A stretch of DNA of 64,000 nucleotides from Leptasterias polaris (Eukaryota > Echinodermata > Asteroidea > Forcipulatida > Asteriidae), in assembly GCA_037783415.1 (NCBI GenBank), contig JAZGTN010000162.1, forward strand, positions 3,038,001 to 3,102,000. The letters run 5' to 3'. Shown piece after piece: positions 1-12,119 of this stretch (its first letter is position 1; each line of letters opens with the position of its first letter). The notes under the pieces are model-generated. The model made no database searches. It was not told where the DNA came from and saw only the letters and a list, made by a program, of their open reading frames with translations. Position numbers and translations under genes: made by a program.

Positions 1-1740
1 TGACTTTTTACCTCGTTTATATATTCAAGACCAAACTTTATGAATGAGAACTACCCAAAGGTTTCTACATGTAGCTCTTTTCTTGGGGGTGGGGGAGGCG
101 TGTAATGAGGCATGACCTAATGGAAGTGCTTGTGAGAGGCATGTGATAGTCTCTTGTTGATTCACCTAGCAATAAGTTTCTGAGGCAAGTAAAGCTGTCT
201 TCAAAAGGATCTGCAGCGGGCACTCGTAATTATGCAAATTTAAATAAGCTCGGAGCTTGGCATGATATTCATACTTATATTTGAAAAAAATGCACACATG
301 TGTGATATTACTGCAACATTAGTGTACATTAAAGTGCGCTGTAGGATTGCTACTTGTACTAGATTCAGCTTAAAGAGTTAAGGGCTAATGTTTGTGTCCT
401 GCACTGGAAGAGGTCTCTCTTGATTGTTCAAATCCCTATGCACTTGGTGAGAAACTGTATAACTTTTTCAATTAAAAAACAAAAGTCTTTGTTTGCATTT
501 AATGTCATTTATTTGAAGTTTTCAGAAAGGAAACTAAATTATTTAAAGCTCTGCATGGTGGGAAAACATTCAGAATAGTGAAATCTTTGTAGTAACATCT
601 CCTGGGAATGTATTTACCAGTATTATAAATAAGGAAGGAGTTGTCCTTTAAGGTTTTCTCCCAGGCTTGGCACTGTGCATACACAGCAGGTGACACATCC
701 TACACCCTAGCACCATTATAAATGTAAATACAGAGTCCTGTGTTGTTTGTATTAACAAAAGATTAAAGGGGCAGTAATCTCTGGAAAATTCGATGCATAT
801 GAAACCTGTGGGTGTGTAACTCTTGTTGATACTTGATGAAACATGAAACCATCAAACATTTAGGTGAAAACTGAAACTTGGCAATTTAATGTACACTGGT
901 TCTTGTTTTACAGCCAGTTTAAAAAAAAGTAATTCTGACAAGTTCGATATTGCTTCTTGATTTAGTTGAGTGGTTTCCTAAACTGTGGTGTTTACTGGAA
1001 AAGAATGCTATTGTAGGCCAGGTCCTGCAGTTTACTTGTCAAATCATGGCGAAAGCTGAGGAGTGAAACAAACATGTCTAGGCTGGTAAAGAAAAAACAT
1101 TTGTTAATCTGAAATGTTATCACATAACAAAAACACAAATTTCATCAAACTGCTGACAATAACATTGTTCCCAAATCTCAGTTAATCTTATTTTGATTTT
1201 CGAAAATCCAAATGGGCATGTATAAAGGTCACAAAGGTGTAAAAACAAATATAAAAAAACAAAACCTGAATTGGTGTTTTCTCAAAACCCATTGATCACT
1301 CAGTTGGTTGAAATTTGCACAGTTTTTTGCTTTTGTTTTATGGTGTGTTCATTGGAAATTAACGCATACAAATAATGACTCTACCAAAACCATTGATGCA
1401 TGTTATTATTGTAGGCTTAACTGTTAATAGTTGCTATGTACAGTGATTTGTTCAGTTGAATATAAAAACCTGGATATTGTAAATATATACTCTCCTGGCC
1501 ATCCATTGATTCTTTGAATCATTAATTGAAAGAAAAATCTATCTGTGGTAATCATTTCTGTCGTTGATATCACACTAAGGATTTGCATTGTTTTGACAGC
1601 GGGGTTTCAACAATATGTATTGTAATAATTGATTGGGTTTCAAATCCATGAGATTATACTTGTTAGTCTAGGCCATGCAATTGTTTTGGTGGTTTGTGCA
1701 GAATGGGTGTGCACAACATTGGTGAGAGTTCATTTTATTA
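1..1740. other. AT-rich non-coding stretch, no gene seen
   Basis: No reading frame of convincing length or composition and no recognisable protein motif was found. The sequence is AT-rich with short homopolymer runs and a G-rich tract near position 85. It could be intron, UTR or intergenic DNA; the sequence alone does not decide. Confidence 0.5.
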
Positions 1741-2040
1741 TTTTTACAAATTTGTGCACATAACTTGTACGGTTAAAATGGTCATGGTGGAAACCTCCCC
1801 TCAAAATATTTTTGCCTGAAATGCCTAATTTTTTAAACATGAGTGAAAACGATAAGTTTTGATCTCGAGAGAGCAAAACTGAATGTTCTAAAACAGTGAA
1901 AATATACACGGTTTTATTTTCATAACTTTTCTCGTGATTCCAACGACAGATTGAGCCTATACTTTCACCGGTTGGTTATTTCATGTTTATTGTTGGGTCA
2001 CTGGATACTGGTTTTGACAATGACCAATGTTGTCCATGTG
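1741..2040 (+). repeat. Dispersed repeat, GTTGGGTCA family, copy 1
   Basis: This stretch shares an ordered set of motifs with 40,310-40,570 and 43,270-43,600. The order is an 'acttgta' block, 'ggtcatggtggaaac', 'tttttgcctgaaatgc', a 'gattgagc' block and 'atttcatgtttattgttgggtca'. Copies have diverged by substitution and small indels, so the family is old. No coding capacity is seen. It may be the right half of a longer non-autonomous element whose left half is seen at 31,985 and, inverted, at 41,900. Confidence 0.55.
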
Positions 2041-2397
2041 CTTCAAAATTACACCAATACCATTATGTAACATCTTTAGCAATACAATGGGCCATTCTTC
2101 TTGGGTTTCATGACAAAGCTTGTTCTTTGTAATGTTATATAAATTTGAAAACTTATTTTCCCAAATCATGTACTGAAAGAAGTGTTGAGTTTGTGGTTAC
2201 AAATATTTTAATCGGATGGGATTGCAACTTCATCTTTAAAATGATGATACGGATGTATTACCACCTTATTTCCTTCAATCAACGTCAGTGAATCCAAACC
2301 GAGGCTGAAAGGGAATAATAGTCTGGCCGCTTTGTCTGACAACAAGCTTCAGCATTCATTTGTTGGTCTTGTATACAGGGATTCAGACAAGAGGGAA

Positions 2398-2572
2398 GAG
2401 TTTTTATAAAGCTGCTTAAGCAGAAAATATTGTTTAGCAAATTTCTGCTCAGCGCAATTTTGCAAGAAACCAGTTATGAATTGTACATTATTTTGAAATT
2501 GTATTTTGACAAGTAACCTATTTCTGCTTACCAAAATTGTTTTGTGCTTAAGTAGCTCTATAAAGAAAATGC
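2398..2572. repeat. GCTTAAGC hairpin repeat, copy 1
   Basis: A roughly 175-bp unit opens with 'tataaagctgcttaagca' and closes with the near inverse 'tgcttaagtagctctata'. Between them lie 'aagaaaccagt' and 'tctgcttaccaaaattg' blocks found in the other copies near 33.5-34.7, 35.5, 46.6 and 56 kb. The inverted ends suggest a MITE-like element. Nothing is encoded. Confidence 0.55.
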
Positions 2573-5029
2573 TGACAGGGCTTTCAAAGATTGCAAAACA
2601 GTTAGTTCACAATGATCACAAAAATGTCAACTTGATGATCAAGCAGTGCTTTATTCGGAGTCCTATTTTTGTCACTTTCCTTTTGCAGGGTCAGGGCCTT
2701 GACGGATTTCAAAACTCCACAACAATCCTCTTGTTGATCATACTTCCAACTGTAAACCAAAAATCCTGTGCTGTTTATTGAATAATGGTACTATACCTAT
2801 AAAGGTTACCCAGGGCCATGCTCAAACTTGACCTCTCTCATGCAGAGATTGCATTTCCTGGGAATTCCAGAGGGACCAGCAACATACTTCATTCCCAAAA
2901 CACAAACGTTTTGATAAGGAAAGAGAAACTTGTTTTGTGTGAAGATCTTTTCCCAAATGCAGCTGATAATACAGAGAAGAAAGTTACATTTCTGGTTCTT
3001 GTTTTACAGTGACACTTCAATGGCCAAAATAGTCTGGTTTCGTGATTATTTTTGTGTTTAACAAAAAATATTATTCTAATATTTTCAATTTAAAATATTT
3101 AATAGAAAGGTTCATTCAAATCTCGTTTAGGTATTTTGATGTAACAATTTCTTTAGTTATATTATGTAAACTGGAGTCCCATAACTTGGGTTATTTTTAG
3201 GTAGTTAAATTTGTTTATTTACCCACCAATTTCCTTTATTTTATGCCAGAGGTGCAATAAGTGTACAACAGTACAAGTATCCATACTTGTGTTGTAGAAA
3301 TGAAACCTCCCAATTTATTAACTTACATGTATGTACATTGTAAACAGATGCAAAGACTGGTTTGACCTTTGTCGTGTACTTAAGAATCGGTCTAGTTATC
3401 TAGTACAATAACATGGATTTTGGACTTATAAAAGTTGCCTTTTATTTTGCAATTCTTGTCAGTACAAGTCTCGGTTTACAAGCCAAGTGATGCAAAACCT
3501 TGAAGGTTGCTTCCTACATGTTGGCAAAGGAAAGCCATTTGAGAGAACTGCACTCCCTCCATGATAAGTCATGGTCAATGAAACTCAAACTGTTAAGTTC
3601 ATCGACATAACCTTTTGAGAAATGGTTGAAAGAAAAATGTTGCTTAAAAAAGTGGTAAAGTATTTATTGTATGCATACCATGTACATTATACTAATTGAC
3701 TTCATGTACATGTACATACATGTAGTTTGTTTCTCCTTGTTTTGCCTAGCTCTTCCACAATATTCTTAAACCGAAGCTTTCTGTTTGATCACTGATCAGA
3801 AAGTTGGCATTGGAATATACATACATGTACATGTGTAGGTAATTGCTGAAGTTAAAGGGAAAGAAATTAAATCCCATGCACTTGTTTTCAGTAAATACGG
3901 ACACTGTCCCATCGATGGCAGTGATTGTATGTGACCAATGGTGAATTTTGGGGGTGTTAAATTCAATCTTGACTTAAAAGTATTTCTGTGAGCTTCAAAC
4001 TGCAGATAACAATTTTTTAATTTTTCCATAACTCCAACTTATGTACTTTGTGTATTTAACATCATTTACAGCGTACACTGTGTGTATTCATACATGTGTA
4101 ACTGTTTGTACAGGTCAACTGTAATCTTTGAATAACTATTGTAAAACTGTTCCAAGCTTTACTATTCATAGCCTAGACTTCCTTTGCCACCATGACCTGA
4201 CTTCAGGCTCTTCCTGAATCATACGTTTGCCATTTGTGCCTAAAAGTTATGTACTTTAAACCTTAATCACATGTAATACTGCTCAAAAATATTTTATCTC
4301 ACAAAAAGACCTTCTTAGCTTCAGTTTTAATGTAAGTTTCGACAATTTCAAACTGAAAATAATGTACAGTATGCTTTATATTTACCAATTAAGTAAAATA
4401 GGCGTTTAAAGATGAAATAAAGTTGTCTGTAAGAAGCGATTGGTAAACATTCTATGAAAGTTAGTGACAGAATTGAGACACTTGCTAAATGTTGCACAAA
4501 GTGTGTTGTGTGATTGTGTTATACACTATTACTTAAATCTTGATTCTAAATGCTTTTAGCAATTGATGCATGATTTATCCAGTCAGTACATTTGTGATAC
4601 TTCTTGAGATAAAAAGAGTCAAAATAAATATTATCAGTAGGGGCCTACATGGTGATACAGCAATGCTTTATTAATAGTCACAAGAAATGTTACAAATTTG
4701 TGTAAGAGCGAGGAATGTTAAGAATTTGATGTTGTGTCAAATAATATTTTGTTTAAAAATGGTGTTATGATTGAAATGGTCTGATGCAAAAAAGTGGTTA
4801 CCTTGGAAACCTCACTTCAGTAGAAAATGATAAAACCTTATATAATTAATACCATTACTGTATTTTTAATGGAAGACTTAACTTTTTTCCCCCTTCTTTT
4901 TCCATCATTTTATTCTGCGAAATCATCAGCAGATAAGTCAGATTATCTTGTTTTATGAGAAAGAAAAAATGTTTTATGAAATCAGCCGTCAGTATTTTAT
5001 TTACGTTGTATTATGCTTTGTGTTGAAAT
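2573..5029. other. AT-rich non-coding stretch, no gene seen
   Basis: Only short random-looking frames occur, and none resembles a known family. Short alternating tracts of the 'acatgtacatgta' type recur around 3,680-3,725 and 3,820-3,835. The interval 2,818-3,012 is open but compositionally unremarkable. Confidence 0.5.
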
Positions 5030-5062
5030 ACATACATGTACATGTACATGTACATGTATTTG
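5030..5062. repeat. (TACATG)n microsatellite
   Basis: A short run of the self-complementary hexamer TACATG occurs, about five units. The same hexamer appears scattered in single or double copies through the window. Confidence 0.8.
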
Positions 5063-5496
5063 TATACTGTATTTCATGTACACAGGAAATGGCATACATG
5101 AACCAGACGACTGATTTATGTACTACTTTTGAGGGGAAAACAGTTTACATTACATTTTCAGGTGTCCGACGGCTGATTCATGTACCCATTGAATGATTTG
5201 AACTACATGTAGGCCCCCCATGTGTTTCTTTTAAATCATGAAATGGTTTTGTTTTCAATAATATATATTTTGCTTTTGAATTTATGTAAGCATTGTTTCA
5301 TCTTTTGTTGAAGGTTCTCAGATTACTGTCTTAATTTAAGTTTACGAAAAGAAAAAGTATATTATTGTAATAAAAATTTAAAAAAACATATATTGAAATA
5401 AAAACAATTTTAAAAAGTAAACAGTGCTGTGATGAGCGTTTTAATTTTTCTTGTCTCTTCATTATATCTGTTTTTGGTCAGAAAACAATTAACGTT

Positions 5497-5617
5497 CGCC
5501 CTTTTGATGGCCATATGCGTAATCCGCTGATGGCGCCCTTTTGATGGCCATATGCGTAATCCGCTGATGGCGCCCTTTTGATGGCCATATGCGTAATCCG
5601 CTGATGGCGCCCTTTTC
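5497..5617. repeat. 37-bp tandem repeat, about 3.3 copies
   Basis: Three near-identical copies of a 37-bp unit, containing 'ttttgatggccatatgcg' and 'taatccgctgatggcgcc', start at 5,498, 5,535 and 5,572; a partial fourth starts at 5,609. Copies look identical, implying recent expansion. The unit is not a multiple of three, and frames crossing it are judged non-coding. Confidence 0.9.
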
Positions 5618-6074
5618 TATGTATTGCTTTATCACAGGGAAACTCCACAAGGACTTGTCAGGCGGAGTTGGCTTCAGTATGTGCACAGTGTAGGCCTACC
5701 CTTAAATTGTCCCAAAAGTTGTGAAGTTGGAAAACAGTTAGGCCTACTTAAAAAATGAAGATTGTCAGCCAAAATGTTTCACTTTGCGGATACTCCTATA
5801 TGTCCTGCAGTGAGGGCCTCTGTAAGCACATGCTGACATATTTTAATATTTCCATTGTCTTGACGTCTTACACAGTACAAGGAGGCTCATGTACAGTAGT
5901 ATGCCATGATAAGCTGGACCATGCTACACGTCAATCAACATGGTTCAGCGATTTAGTTAGAAAGGCATGACGAAACTCGGCCAGCATCCTATGTGTACAA
6001 AATCAATTGTCAATGGTAGATGAAACCAAACTATAAAACGTAATTAATTAAACAAACCAATAAATGGATAACCC

Positions 6075-6300
6075 ATGCAATAACTGGACATAAAGGAAGG
6101 GAAATGTCCAATTCAATTTTACAATAGATCAAGTCCTCATATCAGTGCACGGGGATAACATTTCAAGACACCATTTTAACGTGAGGTTAGAGTATTGTAA
6201 ACAAAAATCCCAACTCACATGAGGACTCTTTCTATTGGACAATTAGTACATCACACAATTTAATTTGACATTTCCCTTCCTCTTTAGTTATTCTAACTTT
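6075..6300. mobile_element. Imperfect long palindrome, MITE-like
   Basis: The left side contains 'aaaggaagggaaatgtc' (from 6,092), followed by 'acaatagatcaagtcctcat'. The right side contains the inverse of both, 'atgaggactctttctattgg' and 'gacatttcccttcctcttt' (ending 6,286). Together they form an imperfect hairpin of about 220 bp, as expected for an old MITE. No target-site duplication was identified with confidence. Confidence 0.5.
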
Positions 6301-6732
6301 ACAATGTCTTGAAAACACGTTTCCTTATTAAAGTGTCGCTGATCTGATCCTCGGGTGTGTGACTCCGGTAATACTGGGGTTCAATTCGGTCATGAACTGC
6401 TGTTGTATAACGTTTTATGTGGACACCACATTTAAAAAAATACTTTTGGCTTCAAAAGTTATAGCTGTTTTGGCTTTTGGTAGATTTTCTCAGCCTTTTG
6501 TTTCTCCATCAGTGTCTCTGACGCCATATCGTCTAATCTTTGCACACGGAGCTTGAATTGAAGCATGGCGGTGACAATTCCTTTGAAAAATCATTTATGT
6601 TTAAAAATTGTTTAGGCCTAAACTAAAGTTAATGCTCTTTAGAAACTGACAAAATAATGTTGAACACCCAGCATGTCATTTAAGCATATTATTTTTATTA
6701 TACATCTGGTAATGAAACCAACGAAAACACAA

Positions 6733-6810
6733 GCCTGAGGAAACCAGTAAAAGTGATTGCTATGTGAAACAGAAACACCGGTTTTATTCCCTTAACCTTC
6801 CACAAGAAGT
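6733..6810 (-). mobile_element. SINE tail fragment (inverted)
   Basis: The segment beginning 'aagcctgaggaaacc' with 'gctatgtgaa' and 'cagaaacacc' matches, in inverted order, the body of the SINEs at 28,073 and 61,134. Parallel fragments lie at 27,478 and 61,655. It is a truncated remnant. Confidence 0.45.
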
Positions 6811-6999
6811 GTTCTGTATGAAACTTTGTAAGTTACTTTGGAAGATCCGCCGTCTTGAATCCAAATCTAATGAGCATTGAGCTAAATCAGAAAACTTTTT
6901 CCCGATCCAAAGTGCATTATATCCGGTTTGAATTGGTTTTTTGCATCTTGTGTGGACACTTGGTGCTGTTTGTGTTGGAACTGAGTTCAATTGGCCTTG

Positions 7000-8717
7000 A
7001 ACCCCTAAACCCCACCCCTGACCTGCACGTATATCTGTAAATAACAGTTATGATTTATCAGGTCAAAATAAAAATACAACGCTTTCAACTCGAAACAGGT
7101 GCCATTCTCATTTTCAGAGACAGAAGATACCGTGAAACAGACGTTGTCTGCGCATTATTAGCCAATGGGGGTGGTGTGTGCGTGTGTGTTCATACTAAGT
7201 AACACTTAGCCTACCTTTGTTTTAAAAGGGATCAAATATCAGATTCTTATCTTCTATTAATGTATTATGTTCAATACCAACCCTTGATTTGTTTCTTTAC
7301 GTTATATTCAGATAATGTTTTCACCTGAAATCTTTGAGAAAAAGATGACTGATTTTTGTTGTGGACAGAATGTAAGCACGGGAAAGTCAATCGGTGATGA
7401 TGTTTTCTTCAGATTAAAGTGGCACACAAAATGTGCCGATCGGACCAGAAAGAAAGATTTACTTCTTCTTTTAGGCAGCGGCGTAAAACCAGACATTTTC
7501 ATTTGGGGGACCTTTTTTGATGAATGAAACGTCGATCTTCCTGGGTATGTGTGCGATGGGGGTCAAGGGGGGGGGGGGTGCACTTCATATTAATTCCATC
7601 AGCCACATGACTGCTTTGATCATGACGTCACAACCACTTTAACGCTTTTTATCTTATATATATATATATATTATACTATGCCTCTGACGAAGGTCCCGCC
7701 AGTTTAAATCGAAAGCTAAGGCCATCTTCCCTACTAATTTTATATATTAGGCCTATACTATATACTATTAGTTCTAAGACCGGGTTCGTACCTGGCTTTC
7801 TCTAAAATTCATGGAATGATTTCCCAGGTGACGATTGGCACCTAGAACCGATGTCACGTGCCATAAATTGTCAGTATATTTTGCCGGTATTAATAAAAAA
7901 AATCACCTTGAACAATTTAATTTCACTCATCACAAAAAGCCACAACATCCGTCACGCCTCGTTTTATTATTATCCTATATTCGAAGAATAGCTTGCGTAT
8001 TGGATAGTATGACCTTGTGGTGTGGCGATGACGGAATAGCTCCGACGCGTTAGAGTGAGGCTCATCAATAGGAGTCATTCGCTTACAACGTAAAGAGTCA
8101 GGGTACCAAACTGAAGGGTTGAAATTTCAGAAAAGATGTGGTTATGGCTGTAAGCCAGGCAGTCCGTGTTCTGACCGTGCCCATATAGGGATGCCCAAAT
8201 GCGGATACCCACAGGGATTCCCGTTATGCAGGTGCGCATGTGGATGCCCGTATACGGATGATGCCCATACTCGGATGCCCACATACGGACTCCAATTGGA
8301 TTCGTCATAGAATGAGATTATAAATATTAGAGGGGGAAAAAAATACCCGATGATTTCCTGTATTGTTTATCAACGTCATTGGTTTGGGAAAGAGTAGGGG
8401 GGCCTACATACACATAGGTTTCAAGTAATAAATCAGCCAACCAACCTACACAATTAATCATCAGAATGTCATGTTTCCGCAATTGAGAAACGAAAAAAGG
8501 TTATTTTTATAAGAGCTTCTTTACACCGACCTGACACCAGTATCTCCTATAAGAAATAGTTCCGACTAAAAATCCGCTGAAATGCAAGAAAACTGATTTT
8601 GATTTGTTGGTCATTTGAACAAAAATCCCTAACAAAACATCATCGTTCACTCCTGAAAACTTGATGACCCATTTTTGTTAAAATAACACATTGGTTGAAT
8701 GGTGTGTTCACTGAAAA
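7000..8717. other. Non-coding stretch with low-complexity tracts
   Basis: No gene is recognised. It contains a 12-G run (7,567-7,578), a short (TA)n tract near 7,655, and degenerate repetition of 'ggatgccca' and 'cggatgccc' motifs between 8,180 and 8,290 that opens frames on both strands. The 70-codon plus-strand frame at 7,315-7,527 has no recognisable motif. Confidence 0.45.
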
Positions 8718-9052
8718 CTAAGGAGCTCTGGAAGTGCCATTCAATTTGATGAGATCCTGAGATGCTGCAGGATTATGGCATCGATGATGGCGACATCCTT
8801 AGTTGGTTTATCTCGGTATTATGACATCTTGAAAGTAGGATGTTGTTTTCCAAAGATAATTTATCTTTGGATGTCGACAACGTACTCGCATGCTGATGTC
8901 GACATCCTAAGATAAAATATATCTTGAAGACGATATGTTACTGTAGGATAAATCGTCTCAGGATGTTGTCATCTTACGTTTATGATGTCACTTCATGCAC
9001 TAAACTATCTCAGGATCGCAACATATAGGATGGCACTTCCAGAGCTCCGTAG
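8718..9052. mobile_element. MITE-like element with about 23-bp terminal inverted repeats
   Basis: The left end 'ggagctctggaagtgccat' (8,722-8,740) is perfectly inverted at 9,030-9,048. Allowing one mismatch, the match extends to 23 bp including an outer CTA/TAG. 'AAAA' abuts both ends as a possible 4-bp target duplication, which is weak because it is low complexity. The 290-bp interior is rich in further inverted motifs such as 'gatgtcgacatcc' and 'gataaaatatatctt'. No transposase is encoded, so it would need an enzyme supplied elsewhere. Confidence 0.7.
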
Positions 9053-9248
9053 AAAACTGTAAGGGCTGGTCGGAATGTGATATTAATCTTCATTTCAAAC
9101 ACGAGTCAAAAATGGAGAGACGAAAGGTAAATGTTAGTTATGTAACTTTCATCCTAAATAATGGAAGACCGTCTAATAGGCTTTCAACTCCCAGGGTAGC
9201 TTGGAAAACTAGGAAAACAAAATCGAATGTGATTTGTGCTCACTATGT

Positions 9249-9254
9249 GTAGCT
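9249..9254. other. Target-site duplication, left (GTAGCT)
   Basis: GTAGCT directly precedes the left arm and recurs directly after the right arm at 13,157-13,162. Extending by one base breaks the match, so 6 bp is the best reading. Confidence 0.75.
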
Positions 9255-10334
9255 TATGGTGTTCCATATGTGCCACTCCTTTCCGTCGCCTTTTCAATTT
9301 TTTCCGTCGCCTTTTCAATTTTTTCCGTCGCCTTTTCAATTTTTTCCGTCGCCTTTTCAATTTTTTCCGTCGCCTTTTCAATTTTTTCCGTCGCCTTTTC
9401 AATTTTTTCCGTCGCCTTTTTAATTTTGGTCCGTCGCCTTTTCAATTTTGGTCCGTCGCCTTTTCAATTTTGGTCCGTCGCCTTTTCAATTTTGGTCCGT
9501 CGCCTTTTCAATTTTGGTCCGTCGCCTTTTCAATTTTGGTCCGTCGCCTTTTCAATTTTGGTCCGTCGCCTTTTCAATTTTGGTCCGTCGCCTTTTCAAT
9601 TTTGGTCCGTCGCCTTTTCAATTTTGGTCCGTCGCCTTTTCAATTTTGGTCCGTCGCCTTTTCAATTTTGGTCCGTCGCCTTTTCAATTTTGGTCCGTCG
9701 CCTTTTCAATTTTGGTCCGTCGCCTTTTCAATTTTGTCCGTCGCCTTTTCAATTTTTCCATCGTGGGTCCACGTGACTACCAGGTGATTATCACATGACT
9801 CCAAAGGAAATTCGACCTTTGGGAGGCATACCGCTGTTGCCAAAATGTATACGTTGCTTCATCCACAGTCGAGACCAGATAGCTATGGGGCGCCGTTTGT
9901 CAATTAATTGTTTAGCGTATTTTTGACGTGTTTTTACCATGGTTTGTAATAATTAGATGTAAACCATAGAAAGTGCTGTCAATTTATTTTGTGGTTTACA
10001 TACAATCAAAGCTTATAAATTATGGTTTATAAACCATAAAAATGTAAACATGGTTTACAAATCATGATTCATGGTTTATAAACCATGACAATTTAAGCAT
10101 CCTCAAAACATGGTTTATAAATCATGGTTTATAAACCATGAAAAGTGAAGCATCATAAAACATGGTTTACAAACCATGAAAATCGTGTGTTCACAAATCA
10201 TGCGGGTTTATAATTAACAGGCACGTAGGAAGATGACTTTAACAGGGGGGGGGGGGGGGGCCAGGTTATATGGTCACTCACCTTACACTTTACCCGAATC
10301 TCTCGATCACCAGAATTGCATAAAATCGATGTAA
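9255..10334. repeat. Foldback left arm
   Basis: The 1,080-bp arm is the inverse of 12,120-13,156 (1,037 bp). The difference is accounted for by tandem-unit number (22 against 20) and G-run length. The single-copy portion 9,766-9,990 matches its partner without any difference that I noticed, implying recent origin or arm-to-arm gene conversion. Confidence 0.85.
9289..9760. repeat. 21/22-bp tandem array in left foldback arm
   Basis: There are 22 copies of 'ccgtcgccttttcaatttt'. The first seven have a 21-bp period with a T-rich linker. The rest have a 22-bp period with a GGT linker, except the last. The 22-bp period rotates all three frames, which explains long open frames here with repeated Phe/Pro/Arg peptides; these are not judged to be genes. 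Confidence 0.95.
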
Positions 10335-10740
10335 TAATTAGATGTAAACCATAGAAAGTGCTGTCAATTTATTTTGTGGTTTACATACAATCAAAGCTTA
10401 TAAATTATGGTTTATAAACCATGAAAATTGAAGCTTCATAAAAAATGGTTTATAAACCATGAAAATTTAAGCACCTTCAAAACACGGTTTATAAACCATA
10501 ACAATTTAAGCATCATAAAACATATGGTTTACAAATCATGGTTTATAAACCATGAACATTTAAGCACCTTCAAAGCATGGTTTATAAACCATGAAAATTT
10601 AAGCGCCTTCAAAACATGGTTTATAAACCATACAAATTTAAGCATCAAAACATGGTTTACAAATCATGGTTTATAAACCATGATTTGTGAACACACGTTT
10701 TTTATGGTTTATAAACCATGACTTGTGAACACACGATTTT
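10021..10740. repeat. Cluster of the palindrome ATGGTTTATAAACCAT
   Basis: The core GGTTTATAAACC, mostly within the 16-bp perfect palindrome ATGGTTTATAAACCAT, occurs about eleven times here. Spacing is roughly 30-70 bp, joined by 'gaaaatttaagc' linkers, and three more occur in the right arm. Regularly spaced palindromes near the ends of a DNA element could be binding sites for its transposase, which is inference. The unit could also extrude cruciforms. Confidence 0.85.
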
Positions 10741-10790
10741 CATGGTTAATCAGGCACGTAGGAACCGAAGGGGGGGGGGGGGGCCGGGGG
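10331..10790. repeat. Partial direct duplication of the foldback left arm
   Basis: From 'gtaataattagatgtaaacc' onward the sequence repeats, in the same orientation, the arm segment beginning at 9,946. It continues through the palindrome cluster to a 'caggcacgtaggaa' plus G-run block like that at 10,219-10,260. The duplicated copy has more palindromes than the original. It starts at the inner edge of the left arm. Confidence 0.75.
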
Positions 10791-12119
10791 GGGGGCCCAC
10801 TGGCCCCACTGGCCCCGCTGAAAAAAATGCGGGGGGCCGGGCCCCCCTAAAAAAAAATTGTCCGGATGATAAATTGGCTTGTTCATGTGTTCTGAGGGAA
10901 TAGTACTGCAGTTTCTGTAGGCCATTTAATCAGATCACATTGACAAAGTGGCTATTTGAATACATTTGCTTACGGAATCTTGAAGTTTCTTCGCAGACGC
11001 CCGGCCCCATTTTTGTTATATTTGTACCACACAGTATGGGGTCAACAGTGAAGGGATCCTAGGAGGCGCCCATTCCTTATGCAGGCGCGGATCCAGGGGG
11101 CACCTCCCCCCCGGGTAAAATTTTTTATTTTTTTTATTTTAAGTTTAATTTTTTAAACTATCTAGGCCTACTTGCTTAAAAATTAGCCACAAAAATTAGC
11201 CACAAGTGTGTGTGGTGTCTTTTCCCCAAGCGGCAGGATGAATTTCTTTTTCATCCTATGCCTATCAAATTTGTACATGTTTCTTTCTGCCAAAATGAAT
11301 CTTTCATGATATGTCACTTGTAATTGCTTAGATTTGCACGATAACATAAGCGTTTGAAACCTGACGTGCCAATTTGTCCTGGATAAAGTATAGTTCATGT
11401 CGTTCTGGCATTCAAGTAAAGACTATACACTAAGCTTGAACTAATTTGAATGAATATGCATGAAACCAGATATTGCAGCGACCAGATCCAAACGCGAGAT
11501 TTGTGGGATTAACAGTTTCTTTGAGTAAAATTAGAAAATTGGTATGAATCAGAAGAGCTTAAAAGGCTTTTCGGTTTCAGGCACACAGAGGCTTGATTGT
11601 TTACCCCTCAAAATGCCAAAAGCTCAGAGCTTCAGGGGGCGAAGCCCCCTGAACCCCCACCCTTCGCCCCTGGACCCCACCCATTTTTGGTTTACCCTGT
11701 AATACAAAATCCTGGTTGCGCCGTTGTGCCCCCCGGTTTAAAAAATCCTGGATCCGCCCCTGTTATGCGTGTATACAAAAGCCAGCGTGGGATTAACATT
11801 TTCTAGGAGTCCCTGTTCGTTGATGTTACAGGAAATTTTCCTGTAAAATTAGACGATTGATATTGATCAGAAGTGCTCTTTTCCTCTGTATTTAGGTACA
11901 CGGAGGCTTGATTTTTCGACCCCAAAACGCCAAAAGCTCAGAGCTGCGGGGGGCTTCGCCCACCGGGGCTTCGCCCCTGGACCCCACCAGGGGCCGTGAG
12001 GCCGGCCCCTGGACCCCACCCCTCAAGTTTATTTTAGTTACAAATGGAGAAGCCTGTGTGCGCTTTACACTTCCAAGTTCCTACCTCCATGTTTACACAA
12101 ATATTTTTAACTTCAAGTT
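10791..12119. other. Foldback element centre, no transposase seen
   Basis: No frame matches a transposase. A segment at about 11,520-11,650 recurs, diverged, at about 11,840-11,955. Both copies hold 'gccaaaagctcagagc' followed by a G-rich hairpin motif of the 'gggggcgaagccccc' type. 'ggatccgcccc' and 'gcggatccaggggg' motifs flank these. The centre therefore looks built from other repeats. Confidence 0.55.

Noticed and set aside
9234..9798. Long overlapping frames rich in Phe, Pro, Arg and Ser on the plus strand
   Set aside because: They are open in all frames because a stop-free 21/22-bp unit is tandemly repeated. Their inverse occurs at 12,651-13,200 in the other foldback arm.
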